From NCBI GenBank assembly GCA_027309555.1, contig DAIDCO010000017.1, forward strand, positions 1 to 36,956: a DNA stretch of 36,956 nucleotides, read 5' to 3'. Position numbers and translations under genes: made by a program. The notes below the pieces were generated by a model that saw only the letters and a program-made list of their open reading frames with translations, was not told the DNA's origin and ran no database searches. Within the stretch, counting starts at the first letter, position 1; each line of letters begins with the position of its first letter. Source of the stretch: a bacterium. GTDB taxonomy: Archaea > Thermoplasmatota > Thermoplasmata > Lutacidiplasmatales > UBA184. This document shows positions 27,032 to 36,687 of the stretch, one piece after another.

Positions 27032-27616
27032 TTAATCCTTCGCGCGTGCCGCGCGTCCCGCCGAGGCGACGAGATGCGCGAGCCGCAGCGGTTCCGGCCA
27101 GTACCCTCGGAGCGTCGTCCGGGCGATGAGGCGGGTGGCGTCGGCGCGCGTGCATCCGGCGGCGGCCGCAAGGATCGGTTCGCCCCGGGTGGGGACGCGG
27201 AAGAGCCGGTGGGCCGTGAGGAGCCGCCAGCGACGCGCCGCGTCGGCGGGAAACCATTTCTCGAGCGCGGCGCGAATCCGGTCGAACCCGGGGGCGCGGC
27301 GCGTCACGGCCACGACGGGCAGACCGAGGCGTCGGTGGACGACGTCCAGGTCGACGACATTAAACCCGCCGAGGACCGCCCCATCGAGCAAGAGGGCCCG
27401 CACGCCGTCGAGCGGACCGGTGGCCCGCACGACCCTCACCACCGCGAGCGTCGCGTCCCGTCCGTCGACCGTGACCCGGTCCGTTCGTACTCGCTCGACG
27501 TAGTCCGGCACCGAGAGGAGAACGGCCGCGATCGGCGCGGATCGGTCGGTCCGCGCGAACGCGCCGTCGTCCACTCCGACGACCCTCGGATGCGCCTTGC
27601 CGAGGGACCGCCGCAA
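27032..27616 (-). CDS. DUF99 family protein (endonuclease V-related fold)
   Basis: HPRVVGVDDGAF, LLLDGAVLGGFNVVDLDVVHRRLGLPVVAVTRRAPGFDRIRAAL; TTG start tentative. Confidence 0.85.
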   Translation of the reverse strand: MRRSLGKAHPRVVGVDDGAFARTDRSAPIAAVLLSVPDYVERVRTDRVTVDGRDATLAVVRVVRATGPLDGVRALLLDGAVLGGFNVVDLDVVHRRLGLPVVAVTRRAPGFDRIRAALEKWFPADAARRWRLLTAHRLFRVPTRGEPILAAAAGCTRADATRLIARTTLRGYWPEPLRLAHLVASAGRAARAKD

Positions 27617-27649
27617 AGCTAAGACCTCGTCCGCGGTCGGTCGGGATCG

Positions 27650-28576
27650 ATGGGCGCGCCGACCGTCGCGATGCGATGCCCGGCGTGCGGACAGGAGCTG
27701 CGCGTGGTGCTCGCGCTGTCGCCCCCGACGCAGTGGTTTCCGTGTACGAACTGCCACGTTCCCGTTCCGGTCGTCGTGCCGCGCGACCCGCCTCCCCTGT
27801 TCGCTTGGGAGGTCTTCCCGGGACTTTATCCCACCCTTCCGAGGCCGCGGCTCCCGCGCTGGCGGGCCCGAAGCGTTACCGCCGTCGCCCTCTTCGCGGT
27901 CGTCGTGCTGGCCGTTGCCTTTGGAGGGGTCTTCGCGTTCTACGGCTACGTCGCTGCGTCGCCCGCGAGCTACGAGGTGTCCGGAACCGTCTACGCGATC
28001 TCGGCCGGGGGAACGGTCGGTCCGGCCGCCGGTGCCCAGGTGCTTCTGACGGAGAACGGAGGCGGGCGGCTCGGGACGACCACGGGTCTCGGAGGGGTCT
28101 TCGGCTTCTCCGGGGTCCCCGCCGGGGGAGTCGTTCTGAACGTGACCCTCAGCGGCTACGCCCCGGCCGAGGTCGACACGTTCGTGAGCGCCGTGTACGA
28201 TGCCGGCACGCAGGGAATCTCGGTGACGCTCGCGCCCGGGGGTCCCAGCAACGGATCGACCCTCGTGCTCTCGGCGTTCCCGAGCCTCGAATCGTTCCTC
28301 GCGTCCCTCGGCGCGGCGGTCGCGCTCCTCGGTCTCGTCACCGTGGTCGCCCTCGTCGCCGGCTGGGAGACCCGTCGCCACGACCGCCCCGCGCTCGGGG
28401 TCGTTGGCGGCGGGGCCGGGATCACCGCGCCGGTCGCCCTCTACCTGCTCGGGCTCGCACCGGTCTTCCCGTATCTCTTCGGTGCGACCGCCCTCCTGGC
28501 GGCGTTCGGCGCGTTCGCGCTCAGCGTGCGCGCGGTCGAGCTGGCCCAGACGGGACCGGCGTTGGGCCCGGAGTAG
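27650..28576 (+). CDS. Membrane protein: N-terminal zinc ribbon, TM, carboxypeptidase-regulatory-like (beta) domain, C-terminal TMs
   Basis: CPACGQELRVVLALSPPTQWFPCTNCH; SYEVSGTVYAISAGGTVGPAAGAQVLLTENGGGRLGTTTGLGGVFGFSGVPAGGVVLNVTLSGY; several hydrophobic helices. Confidence 0.82.
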   Translation: MGAPTVAMRCPACGQELRVVLALSPPTQWFPCTNCHVPVPVVVPRDPPPLFAWEVFPGLYPTLPRPRLPRWRARSVTAVALFAVVVLAVAFGGVFAFYGYVAASPASYEVSGTVYAISAGGTVGPAAGAQVLLTENGGGRLGTTTGLGGVFGFSGVPAGGVVLNVTLSGYAPAEVDTFVSAVYDAGTQGISVTLAPGGPSNGSTLVLSAFPSLESFLASLGAAVALLGLVTVVALVAGWETRRHDRPALGVVGGGAGITAPVALYLLGLAPVFPYLFGATALLAAFGAFALSVRAVELAQTGPALGPE

Positions 28577-28595
28577 ACGCGGCGAAACGGGACCG

Positions 28596-29093
28596 CTACG
28601 CCGAGCCGCGCGCGCGGGCCGGGGCGGCGTTCTCGGGCAGGGGGCGTCGGTCGCGCGAGCTTCCCGAGATGGGATGAAAGTAGCCCACCCGGGGTTCTCC
28701 GCGCTGCCAACAGAGGAACACGAGCTCGTCCTCCACGATCCCGTAGAAGTCGACGAGGCCACTGTCGAGGTCCTTGAGCTCGATCCCTTCGTTGCGGAGG
28801 GCGGTCACGACCTCTTCGAGGCGCCGAGTGAGGTTCTTCCACTCGGAGTCGAGCCGTTCCTTGAGATCGTGGTCCGCGTGGTCTGGCGCGTCGACGTCCG
28901 TCCCCCAAAATTCGGAGAGGCGTTTCAACTCCTCGTGGACCTCTCCCAACCGGACGACCCAACCCTTGAGTCGGGGCAGCAGCTCCGCCAGGTCGGCGAT
29001 CCGGCTGTTCGCCTCGCTCGCTGTCCATAAGCGGGGCGGCTCGGCCCGCTCGGTGTCCTTGGGTCGCACGGCCCGGTCCATGCTTCCGTCCAA
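28596..29093 (-). CDS. DUF2203 family protein
   Basis: RLWTASEANSRIADLAELLPRL; GIELKDLDSGLVDFYGIVEDELVFLCWQRGEPRVGYFHPI. Confidence 0.88.
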   Translation of the reverse strand: MDGSMDRAVRPKDTERAEPPRLWTASEANSRIADLAELLPRLKGWVVRLGEVHEELKRLSEFWGTDVDAPDHADHDLKERLDSEWKNLTRRLEEVVTALRNEGIELKDLDSGLVDFYGIVEDELVFLCWQRGEPRVGYFHPISGSSRDRRPLPENAAPARARGSA

Positions 29094-29204
29094 ATGGATG
29101 ACGGAGCCCCTATTTACGCCCGCGATGGCCGCCGGGTAACCGGATGGACCCCTGCCACGTCAGGCGACGCGGCTTCACCGCCTCCCTCGGGGCAGCCCCG
29201 GTAC

Positions 29205-30398
29205 CTAAAGAAGGTGGAGGGCCCGACCCGCCTTTTCGAACGCGCGGATCGCAAAGTTCAGGTCGTCGTCCGTGAGGGCCGCGTTCATGATCGTCCGTAG
29301 GCGGGCACGGTCCTTCGCGACCATCGGGTACACGATCGGAAGGGCAAACAGCCCCTGCGAGAACAGGTGCTCGCTCAACTCTTTGGCGCGACGGCTCTCC
29401 CCGACCAGGACGGGCGTGATCGGAGTCGCGCTCGCGCCGATGTCAAAGCCGAGGGCGCGCATCGCCTCCTTGAAGCGCCGGGTGAGCTCCCAGAGGCGAC
29501 GGACGTGCTCTCCCTCGGTCTCGAGGACGTCGATCGCCGCGAGGCACGCGGCGGCGACGGGGGGCGGATGCGAGCCACTGAGCAGCCAGGTGCGAGATCG
29601 GTTGTAGGCGAAGTCGACGAGGCCCCGGGAGCCCGAGATGTGGCCGCCGACGACGCCGAACGCCTTCGAGAACGTCCCCATCTCGACGTGGACCTCGTTG
29701 CGGGAGAGGCCGAAGTGGGAGACGATCCCCCGGCCGGCCTCCCCGAGAACCCCCTCGCCGTGGGCGTCGTCGACGTACACCATCGCGCCGTGCTGGTGGC
29801 CGAGCGCGGCGATCCGGTCGAGGGGCGCAATGTCGCCGTCCATGGAGAAGACGCCGTCCGTGATGACGAGCAAGCGCCGATAGGACGGCCGATGCTCCTC
29901 GGCGGCGGCGAGCACGCGCTCGAGGTCGGCCGGGTCCGCGTGGCGATAAACGGCCCGGTCCGCGCGGGAGAGGCGGACGCCGTCGATGATGCTCCCGTGA
30001 TTGAGCTCGTCGCTGATGACGAGGTCTCCCTCGCCGACGAGCTGGGGGATGAGGCCGGCGTTGGTCGCGAAACCGCTCTGGTACACGAGCGATGCCTCCG
30101 CCCGCTTGAACCTCGCGAGGCGACGTTCGAGCTCCACGTGCAGGTCCATGTTGCCCGCGATCGGCCGGACCGACCCCGACCCGACTCCGTGGCTCCGGAC
30201 CGCGGCGATCGCCGCCTCTTTGAGGCGCGGGTGGTTCGAGAGCCCGAGGTAGTTGTTCGAGCAGAACATCAGGACGCGGTGACCGTCGATCTCGCACCAC
30301 GGTGAGCTCGGTCCCTCGAGGACCCGAAGCTTCCAGTCGGTCGCGCTTGCGACGAGCGCTCCGTACTCCTCGGCCAGGAACCCGGTTGGGTCGCGCAT
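29205..30398 (-). CDS. kbl: Glycine C-acetyltransferase / 2-amino-3-ketobutyrate CoA ligase
   Basis: VLMFCSNNYLGLSNHPRLKEAA, DELNHGSIIDGVRLSRA, DGVFSMDGDIAPLDRI, YVDDAHGEGVLGEAGRG, GTFSKAFGVVGGH (PLP Lys). Confidence 0.93.
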   Translation of the reverse strand: MRDPTGFLAEEYGALVASATDWKLRVLEGPSSPWCEIDGHRVLMFCSNNYLGLSNHPRLKEAAIAAVRSHGVGSGSVRPIAGNMDLHVELERRLARFKRAEASLVYQSGFATNAGLIPQLVGEGDLVISDELNHGSIIDGVRLSRADRAVYRHADPADLERVLAAAEEHRPSYRRLLVITDGVFSMDGDIAPLDRIAALGHQHGAMVYVDDAHGEGVLGEAGRGIVSHFGLSRNEVHVEMGTFSKAFGVVGGHISGSRGLVDFAYNRSRTWLLSGSHPPPVAAACLAAIDVLETEGEHVRRLWELTRRFKEAMRALGFDIGASATPITPVLVGESRRAKELSEHLFSQGLFALPIVYPMVAKDRARLRTIMNAALTDDDLNFAIRAFEKAGRALHLL

Positions 30399-30399
30399 C

Positions 30400-31461
30400 T
30401 CACCACCTCGGCTCGAGCGAGATCTTCGCCGCCTGCGTCGTCGTCAGGAGCTCCATCGCGCGCGGCAGTTCCCCGATCGCCAGGCGGTGGGTAATGATCT
30501 CCGCCATCTTCGTCCGGAGCTCGGGGCGCTCGAGCAATCCCTTCACCTGGAACCAGGTCTCGAACATCCGGCGTCCGAAGATCCCGTGGACCCGGGCCGC
30601 CTTGAAGATGATCGCGTCGTCGAAATTGAGGGACGCTTCCCGGTCGAGGAGGCCGAGCAGGGAGACACGGCCCCCCGGGGTCAGCGCGTCGAACGCCAGC
30701 CGCAGGGAGGCCGGGTGGCCCGACATCTCGAGGGCGACATCGACCCCGAGGCCGTCGGTCTCGCGAACGATCGTGCGCGCGAGCTCGGGCCCCTCCTCGA
30801 GCGGATTGAAGACGTGGTCGGCGCCCATCTTCTGGGCCAGGCGGGTTCGCACCGGGGCGACCTCGGTCGCGAAGACCCGGCGCGCCCCCAAGATCCTCGC
30901 GACGACGATCGCCAGGAGGCCGATCGGTCCGCAGCCGGTCACGAGGACGTTCTTCCCGGCGACATCCTCGATGTTGTCCTCGGGAAGCAACGCGTGGACC
31001 GCGTTCCCGAGGGGCTCCTGGATGGATGCGAGCGACGGGTCGAGCGACGGATCGTTCTTCCAAGCGTTCTGCTCGGGAAGGACCGCGAACTCGGCAAACA
31101 CCCCGTTACGGTCGACCCCCAACACCTCGACGTTCTGGCAGATGTGCATCTTGCCCGTGCGGCACTGATAGCACGTCCCGTCGGCGATGTGGGTCTCGGC
31201 CGAGACATGGTCGCCGACCGAAAGGCTCGTGACGCCGGCGCCGAGCTCGATGACCTCGCCGCTCAGCTCGTGCCCGAAGATCATCGGTACGCGCTTCACG
31301 CGCGACTGGGCCCACTCGTTCCACGACCAGATGTGGACGTCGGTGCCGCAGACCGACGAGGCCCGCACTCGGACGAGCACCTCGCCCGGACCCGGCTTCG
31401 GGTCCGGCACCGTTCGCACTTCTCCGCCCGGGCCCCGGCTCGTCTTGACGTACGCCTTCAA
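30400..31461 (-). CDS. tdh: L-threonine 3-dehydrogenase (zinc-dependent MDR)
   Basis: SSVCGTDVHIWSWNEWAQSRVKRVPMIFGHELSGEV, CRTGKMHICQNVEVLGVDRNGVFAEF, VLVTGCGPIGLLAIVVARILGA; operon with kbl. Confidence 0.95.
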   Translation of the reverse strand: MKAYVKTSRGPGGEVRTVPDPKPGPGEVLVRVRASSVCGTDVHIWSWNEWAQSRVKRVPMIFGHELSGEVIELGAGVTSLSVGDHVSAETHIADGTCYQCRTGKMHICQNVEVLGVDRNGVFAEFAVLPEQNAWKNDPSLDPSLASIQEPLGNAVHALLPEDNIEDVAGKNVLVTGCGPIGLLAIVVARILGARRVFATEVAPVRTRLAQKMGADHVFNPLEEGPELARTIVRETDGLGVDVALEMSGHPASLRLAFDALTPGGRVSLLGLLDREASLNFDDAIIFKAARVHGIFGRRMFETWFQVKGLLERPELRTKMAEIITHRLAIGELPRAMELLTTTQAAKISLEPRW

Positions 31462-31640
31462 CGGGCTCCCCGACCCTTCGCGAGGGAACGTGACGCATAA
31501 GAGTTCGGGAGGGAACGGGCGAACCCAGGGTCTGGCGCTCCCCCCGCCGCTCTACGCGCGCGTCCGAAGCGCGACCGCGCGCTCCACGATTTCTCGAGGG
31601 AAACCGCGTGAATCTTCACGGTCCTCCGCGCCGCGCGCGA

Positions 31641-31655
31641 GCCCTTATATAGGGC
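31641..31655 (+). promoter_or_regulatory. Palindromic TATA promoter element (GCCCTTATATAGGGC) of the S10 ribosomal operon
   Basis: TATA-like core flanked by GCCCT/AGGGC inverted arms, 47 nt before the uL3 ATG. Confidence 0.6.
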
Positions 31656-31701
31656 ACCCTTCTCCCCCGTCCCCACTGGAGGTAGGACCCCCTATCGACC
31701 G

Positions 31702-32703
31702 ATGGCACGACGGCATCGTCCCCGGCGAGGTTCCCTCGCTTTCTCTCCCCGTTCCCGGGCCGTCCGGCCCGTTCCCCGCATCCGTTCCTGGCCTGACGGG
31801 CCGAAGCAGCCCACGATCGAGGGGTTCGCCGGCTTCAAGGTCGGAATGACCCATGCGTTCATCCTCGACTACCGCAAGCGATCCACCACGGCCGGCCAGG
31901 AGGTCTCGGTGCCGGTCACGGTCGTTGAGGTTCCCCCGCTTCGCATGGTCGGGGTCCGGCTCTACCAGCGGCATCCGTACGGGATGCGGGTGGTCGGCGA
32001 GGTATGGGGAGCGGGTCTCCCGGAGGAGATCCTCCGGCGGATCCCGGGCCACCCGCCGAGCTCCGCCGAGGCGCTCGACGCGTTCGGCCGCCTCGCCGCG
32101 GACGAAGTTCGATTGATCGCCCACACGCAGCCTCAGCTCGTCACCGGGACCGGCTCGAAGTCGCCCGAGATCTTCGAGCTGAGGGTCTCGGGGGAGAAGT
32201 TCGAGGAGCGGCGCGCCTTCGCGCTTGCCAAGGTCGGCCAGGAGGTGCCCGTCGACCAGCTGACCAAGGAAGGGGAGTTCGTCGACGTCATCGGCGTCAC
32301 GAAAGGGTTCGGATTCCAGGGCCACATCCAGCGCTGGGGAGTCAAGCTCCAGCCTCGGAAGAACTCGAAGCACCGCCGAATGATCGGCACCCTCGGCCCG
32401 CACAATCCCAGCTTCGTTTCCTACCGGATCCCCCAGGCCGGCCAGCAGGGCTACCACCGTCGGACCCAGTTCAACCTGCGCGTGCTCAAGGTCGTCCGCG
32501 ACCCGCGGGCCGACCCCCTCACTCCGGCGGGCGGCTTCCTGCACTACGGAGAGGTGCGCAGCGCCTGCATCGTCCTCCACGGCTCGCTCCCGGGACCGGC
32601 GAAGCGCCTTCTTCGCTTCCGCAGCCCGATGCGCAGCCGGGTCGCGACGGTCGAGAAGGTCGACCTGCGCTACTTCAGCACCCGGTCGAAGCAGGGAGCA
32701 TGA
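31702..32703 (+). CDS. rpl3: 50S ribosomal protein uL3
   Basis: FAGFKVGMTHAF, GFGFQGHIQRWGVKLQPRKNSKHRRMIGTLGPHNPS; first gene of S10 operon. Confidence 0.97.
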   Translation: MARRHRPRRGSLAFSPRSRAVRPVPRIRSWPDGPKQPTIEGFAGFKVGMTHAFILDYRKRSTTAGQEVSVPVTVVEVPPLRMVGVRLYQRHPYGMRVVGEVWGAGLPEEILRRIPGHPPSSAEALDAFGRLAADEVRLIAHTQPQLVTGTGSKSPEIFELRVSGEKFEERRAFALAKVGQEVPVDQLTKEGEFVDVIGVTKGFGFQGHIQRWGVKLQPRKNSKHRRMIGTLGPHNPSFVSYRIPQAGQQGYHRRTQFNLRVLKVVRDPRADPLTPAGGFLHYGEVRSACIVLHGSLPGPAKRLLRFRSPMRSRVATVEKVDLRYFSTRSKQGA

Positions 32704-33536
32704 CGCCGGACGCGCAGCCGGGGAGCTCCTCGCTCCCCCCCGAACCGCACCCGCCCCACCACCGCGCGCATCTTCTCGACCTCCAGGGGAAATCGGAGGG
32801 AACGATCGCGCTTCCTCTCGCCTTCTCCCAACCGGTCCGCCCGGATCTGATCCAGCGGGCCGTTGTCGCTGCGCAGTCCCACCGGCGCCAGCCCTATGGC
32901 ACATCCCCGACCGCCGGCCTGCGCCACTCGGTGGAGTGGTCCGGCAAGGGAAAGGGCGTCGCCCGGACACCCCGTCTCATGGACTCGATGCGGGGAGCCC
33001 AGGCGCCCAACACCGTCGGCGGCCGCCCGGCTCACCCCCCCAAGGTCGACCGCATCTGGGCGAAGAAGATCAACCAGAAGGAGCGGCGCCTTGCCTTCGC
33101 GTCGGCGCTCGCCGCGACGCGCGAAGAGAGGCTCGCGAGCGCCCGGGGCCACACGCTCCCCCACGGGCTTCGCCTTCCGCTCGTCGTCTCCGACCCCGTC
33201 GAGGAGATCCACAGCGCGGCCGAGGCGCGGCGCTTCCTCGAACACCTCAAGCTCTGGGCCGATGTGGAGAGGGCCCGGGACCGCACGCACTTCGCCTCGT
33301 CCGGCAAGGCTCGCCGGCGCGGCCGCGTACGCCGCACTCCGCGGAGCGTGCTAGTGGTGACGAGCGCGCCGCAGAAGGCCCGTGGGTTCCGCAACTTCGC
33401 GGGAGTCGAGGTCGTACCGGCGCAACGACTGGCGACCGAGGACCTCGCGCCCGGCGGCGCGGCCGGCCGGCTGACCCTGTTCTCGAAGAGCGCGGTCGAA
33501 TCGCTCCGGACCCGGCTGGGGGAGGTCGCTCCGTGA
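32700..33536 (+). CDS. rpl4: 50S ribosomal protein uL4
   Basis: Archaeal L4 features (RQPYGTSPTAGLRHSVEWSGKGKGVARTPR, VGGRPAHPPKVDRIWAKKINQKERRLAFASALAAT); ATGA overlap start. Confidence 0.96.
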   Translation: MTPDAQPGSSSLPPEPHPPHHRAHLLDLQGKSEGTIALPLAFSQPVRPDLIQRAVVAAQSHRRQPYGTSPTAGLRHSVEWSGKGKGVARTPRLMDSMRGAQAPNTVGGRPAHPPKVDRIWAKKINQKERRLAFASALAATREERLASARGHTLPHGLRLPLVVSDPVEEIHSAAEARRFLEHLKLWADVERARDRTHFASSGKARRRGRVRRTPRSVLVVTSAPQKARGFRNFAGVEVVPAQRLATEDLAPGGAAGRLTLFSKSAVESLRTRLGEVAP

Positions 33537-33802
33537 GCGCCCCGGCCCTCCGCCACCGGATCATCATGCACGCCTACGTCACCGAGAAGTCGATGGACGA
33601 GATGGAGCGGCAGAACAAGCTCGAGTTCGTCGTCGACCACCGCGCGACCCGGGCCGAGATCAAGCGGGCGGTGGAGAGCATCTACCAGTGCAAGGTCGCC
33701 AAGATCACGACCAAGATCGTACGGGCCGGCAAGATCGCGACCGTCCGCTTCTCTAAGGAATCCTCCGCGGAGGACATCGGCAGCCGGGCCGGGGTGTTCT
33801 GA
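33533..33802 (+). CDS. rpl23: 50S ribosomal protein uL23
   Basis: AYVTEKSMDEMERQNKLEFVVDHRATRAEIKRAVESIYQCKV; GTG start overlapping uL4 stop. Confidence 0.95.
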   Translation: MSAPALRHRIIMHAYVTEKSMDEMERQNKLEFVVDHRATRAEIKRAVESIYQCKVAKITTKIVRAGKIATVRFSKESSAEDIGSRAGVF

Positions 33803-34530
33803 TGGGAAAGCGCATCATTTCCCGCCGGCGCGGCAGCGGCACGGGCACCTACCGGTCCCCGAGCCACCGGCACCACGGACCGGTCTACTTCCCGGCGCCC
33901 GAAGTCGTCGGGGAGGGCCACGTGCTTCGAATCGTCCCGGCCCCGGGACGGACCGCCCCGGTCGCCGAGGTCACGGCTCCGAACGGGGACCTGGTGCGCG
34001 TGCTGGCCACCGCCGGCCTCGCGACCGGTGACTCGATCGCCTTCCAGGAGGGCAAAGTCGACCGCGGGTCGATCCTGCCTCTCGGGCACATCCCGGACGG
34101 CACGCTCGTCTCGAACCTCGAGGTCAAGCCGAACGATGGCGGCCGGCTCGTCCGTTCCGCCGGCACGAGCGCGCTGGTCGTGGCCCACACCGCGAAGGAA
34201 GTCACGGTCCAGCTACCCTCGGGCGCCTTCAAGCAGTTCCTCGCCAACTGTCGCGCTCAGGTCGGAGCGGTCGGAGGCAGTGGCCGCCTGGAGCGCCCGA
34301 TCATCAAGGCCGGCAAGAAGGTCTGGACGACGCGATCGCTCGCGCGGGCCCCCTACAAGGTCCGTGGGGTGGCGATGAACCCGGTCAACCATCCGTTCGG
34401 TGGCGGGGCTCACCAGCACGTCGGCCGACCGAGCACGGTGAGCAGCGGCACCTGGCCCGGCGCGAAGGTCGGTCGGTTCTCCCGATCCCCCCGGAAAAAG
34501 CGCGCGCGCCAGCAGCGCGGGAGCGTCTGA
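33802..34530 (+). CDS. rpl2: 50S ribosomal protein uL2
   Basis: MGKRIISRRRGSGTGTYRSPSHR; VRGVAMNPVNHPFGGGAHQHVGRPSTV. Confidence 0.97.
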   Translation: MGKRIISRRRGSGTGTYRSPSHRHHGPVYFPAPEVVGEGHVLRIVPAPGRTAPVAEVTAPNGDLVRVLATAGLATGDSIAFQEGKVDRGSILPLGHIPDGTLVSNLEVKPNDGGRLVRSAGTSALVVAHTAKEVTVQLPSGAFKQFLANCRAQVGAVGGSGRLERPIIKAGKKVWTTRSLARAPYKVRGVAMNPVNHPFGGGAHQHVGRPSTVSSGTWPGAKVGRFSRSPRKKRARQQRGSV

Positions 34531-34536
34531 TCGCCG

Positions 34537-34962
34537 ATGGCACGGGCTCGTAAGGGAAAGAAGGTCGAGGCGCGCCGCAAGCGCGAGTTCACCTACCGGG
34601 GACGCACGCTCGCCGAGCTCCAGGCGATGAGCCTCGAGGAGCTCTCGAAGCTCTTGGCCTCTCGCGCGCGCCGCTCGATCCGTCGCGGGTTCAATGTCGA
34701 AACGACGCTGTTCTTCGAGCGCCTTCGGTCCACGCCCGCGGATAAGGTCGTACGGACCCACTGTCGGGACGCGCTCGTCCTGCCCGAGCACGTGGGACGC
34801 CGTGTCGCGATCCACAACGGCAAGGCGTTCACCGAGGTCGAGGTCCGGCCCGAGATGATCGGCCACTACTACGGGGAGTTCTCCCTGACGCGACGGTTCG
34901 AGAAGCACTCGGGACCGGGGGTCGGAGCGACGCGGTCCTCGAAGTTCATGCCGCTGAAGTGA
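34537..34962 (+). CDS. rps19: 30S ribosomal protein uS19
   Basis: VRTHCRDALVLPEHVGRRVAIHNGKAFTEVEVRPEMIGHYYGEFSLTR. Confidence 0.97.
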   Translation: MARARKGKKVEARRKREFTYRGRTLAELQAMSLEELSKLLASRARRSIRRGFNVETTLFFERLRSTPADKVVRTHCRDALVLPEHVGRRVAIHNGKAFTEVEVRPEMIGHYYGEFSLTRRFEKHSGPGVGATRSSKFMPLK

Positions 34963-34978
34963 GGAGGAGGTTCGGTCG

Positions 34979-35437
34979 ATGCGGGGCTACACTTATCGAG
35001 CGGAACCGGGACTGAACGTAGCCCGGGCGCGCGGCATCGAGCTTCCGATCTCCCCGAAGAAGACCTACGAGGTCCTGAACGCGATCCGGGGTCTCCCCGT
35101 GGATCGCGCGCGAACGGTCCTCGAGGATGCGATCGAGATGCGGCACGCGATCCCGTTCCGTCGCTACAATCAGGAGACCGCCCACCACACGGGCACGGGA
35201 CCCGGACGCTACGCGATCAAGGTCGCGAAGAATGTGCTCGCGGTCCTCGACAACGCTCGGGAGAACGCGGAGTACGACGGCCTCGACGCCGACCGGCTCT
35301 TCGTGAAGATCGCCGCGAGCGCGCGCGGCCAGATCCGCCGGGGCTCGATGCCGCGCGCCCACGGGCGGGCGACCCAGTGGAACGAACAGACCACCAACAT
35401 CGAGATCGTGCTCGCCGAGCGCAAGGAGGCCCCGTGA
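34979..35437 (+). CDS. rpl22: 50S ribosomal protein uL22
   Basis: ARARGIELPISPKKTYEVLNAIRGLPVDRARTVLEDAI; RGSMPRAHGRATQWNEQTTNIEIVL. Confidence 0.96.
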   Translation: MRGYTYRAEPGLNVARARGIELPISPKKTYEVLNAIRGLPVDRARTVLEDAIEMRHAIPFRRYNQETAHHTGTGPGRYAIKVAKNVLAVLDNARENAEYDGLDADRLFVKIAASARGQIRRGSMPRAHGRATQWNEQTTNIEIVLAERKEAP

Positions 35438-36120
35438 GCGCCGAGCGCAAGGTGATCCAGGAGCAGATGCGACGGGTCCTCCTCAAGGACTACCTCGTCC
35501 AGGAGAGCGCCCGCGCCGGCTTTGGCGGCCTCGACATCACGCGGACCCCGATGGGCACGCGGGTCACGCTCATCTGCGAACGACCCGGCATCCTGATCGG
35601 CCACCGCGGCGAACTCATCAAGCGCCTCACCGAGGACATCCAGCACCGCTTCTCCCTCGATAACCCCCAGATCGAGGTCCAGGAGGAGCGCAACCCGAGC
35701 TTGAACGCGCAGTTGATGGCCGAGAAGCTCGCCTCCACGCTCGAGCGCGGCTGGCACTTCCGCCGCGCCGGCCATTCGACCGTCCGTCGGATCATGGAGT
35801 CCGGCGCGCGCGGCTGCCAGGTCATCCTCTCGGGCAAGCTCACCGGCGAGCGCCACCGGACCGAGCGCTTCAAGGCCGGGACGATCAAGTACTGCGGCGA
35901 GGCCGTGCACCTCTGGATCGCCAAGGGGTTCTATCAGGCCCGGCTCAAGCCCGGCGTCATCGGCGTGAACGTCTGGATCATGCGTCCGACGGCAAAGCTG
36001 CCGGACGAGATCGTCGTGAAGGGCGTCGAGGATCGACCGAAGTCGGTCCCGGTCGAGCTCCCCGCCATCGAAGAGGTGCCCGCCACTGAGGCCGCCGTCC
36101 CGCCGCCGGAGGCGTTGTGA
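35434..36120 (+). CDS. rps3: 30S ribosomal protein uS3
   Basis: KH-domain RPGILIGHRGELIKRL; GARGCQVILSGKLTGERHRTERFKAG; GVIGVNVWIM; GTG start overlapping uL22 stop. Confidence 0.96.
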   Translation: MSAERKVIQEQMRRVLLKDYLVQESARAGFGGLDITRTPMGTRVTLICERPGILIGHRGELIKRLTEDIQHRFSLDNPQIEVQEERNPSLNAQLMAEKLASTLERGWHFRRAGHSTVRRIMESGARGCQVILSGKLTGERHRTERFKAGTIKYCGEAVHLWIAKGFYQARLKPGVIGVNVWIMRPTAKLPDEIVVKGVEDRPKSVPVELPAIEEVPATEAAVPPPEAL

Positions 36121-36341
36121 CGCTCTCGCGGATGAAGGACCTGCGGGCCCTCGCCGACGACGAGCTCCACCGCCGTATCGCCGACGCCGAGAACGACCTC
36201 CTTCGCGAGCGCGGCGTCGCCGCCATGGGCGGTGCTCCCCCGAGCCCCGGCCGCATGCGCGCGCTCCGCACGAACGTCGCGCGGGCCCTCACGGTTCTGA
36301 GCGAACGCTCCCGCACTGCCCCGGAGGGCCGCCGTCCGTAG
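36117..36341 (+). CDS. rpl29: 50S ribosomal protein uL29
   Basis: LSRMKDLRALADDELHRRIADAENDLLRERG; ALRTNVARALTVLSER. Confidence 0.92.
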   Translation: MTLSRMKDLRALADDELHRRIADAENDLLRERGVAAMGGAPPSPGRMRALRTNVARALTVLSERSRTAPEGRRP

Positions 36342-36360
36342 GAGGCGTCGAGGTGAGCCG

Positions 36361-36687
36361 ATGCCGAGATCCAGCAACGCGGCCGAACCGTCCTCTCGCG
36401 TCGAGCGCGAGGCATTCGCCGGAGAGATCCTCGGCGCGGCGGTATCGGTTCGCGCTGCACCGGGCCTCGCGGTGCCGTTCGAGGGGACGATCGTTGACGA
36501 GACGCTCTCGACGTTCGTAATCCGTCGGCCGGGCCGCTCTCGACTTCTCCGCGTGCCGAAATCGGGCCTCGAGGGGACGATCGCTCTCCCCGCGGGAGAG
36601 TTACCGTTAAGAGGCGACTTCCTTCGCGTGCGTCCCGAGGACCGCACAAAGCGCCTGCTCGCCCTCGGTCCCCGGAGGTTCCGATGA
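36361..36687 (+). CDS. rnp1: RNase P protein component 1 (Rpp29/Pop4-like)
   Basis: Position between uL29 and uS17; FAGEILGAAVSVRAAPGLAVPFEGTIVDETLSTFVIRR. Confidence 0.88.
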   Translation: MPRSSNAAEPSSRVEREAFAGEILGAAVSVRAAPGLAVPFEGTIVDETLSTFVIRRPGRSRLLRVPKSGLEGTIALPAGELPLRGDFLRVRPEDRTKRLLALGPRRFR

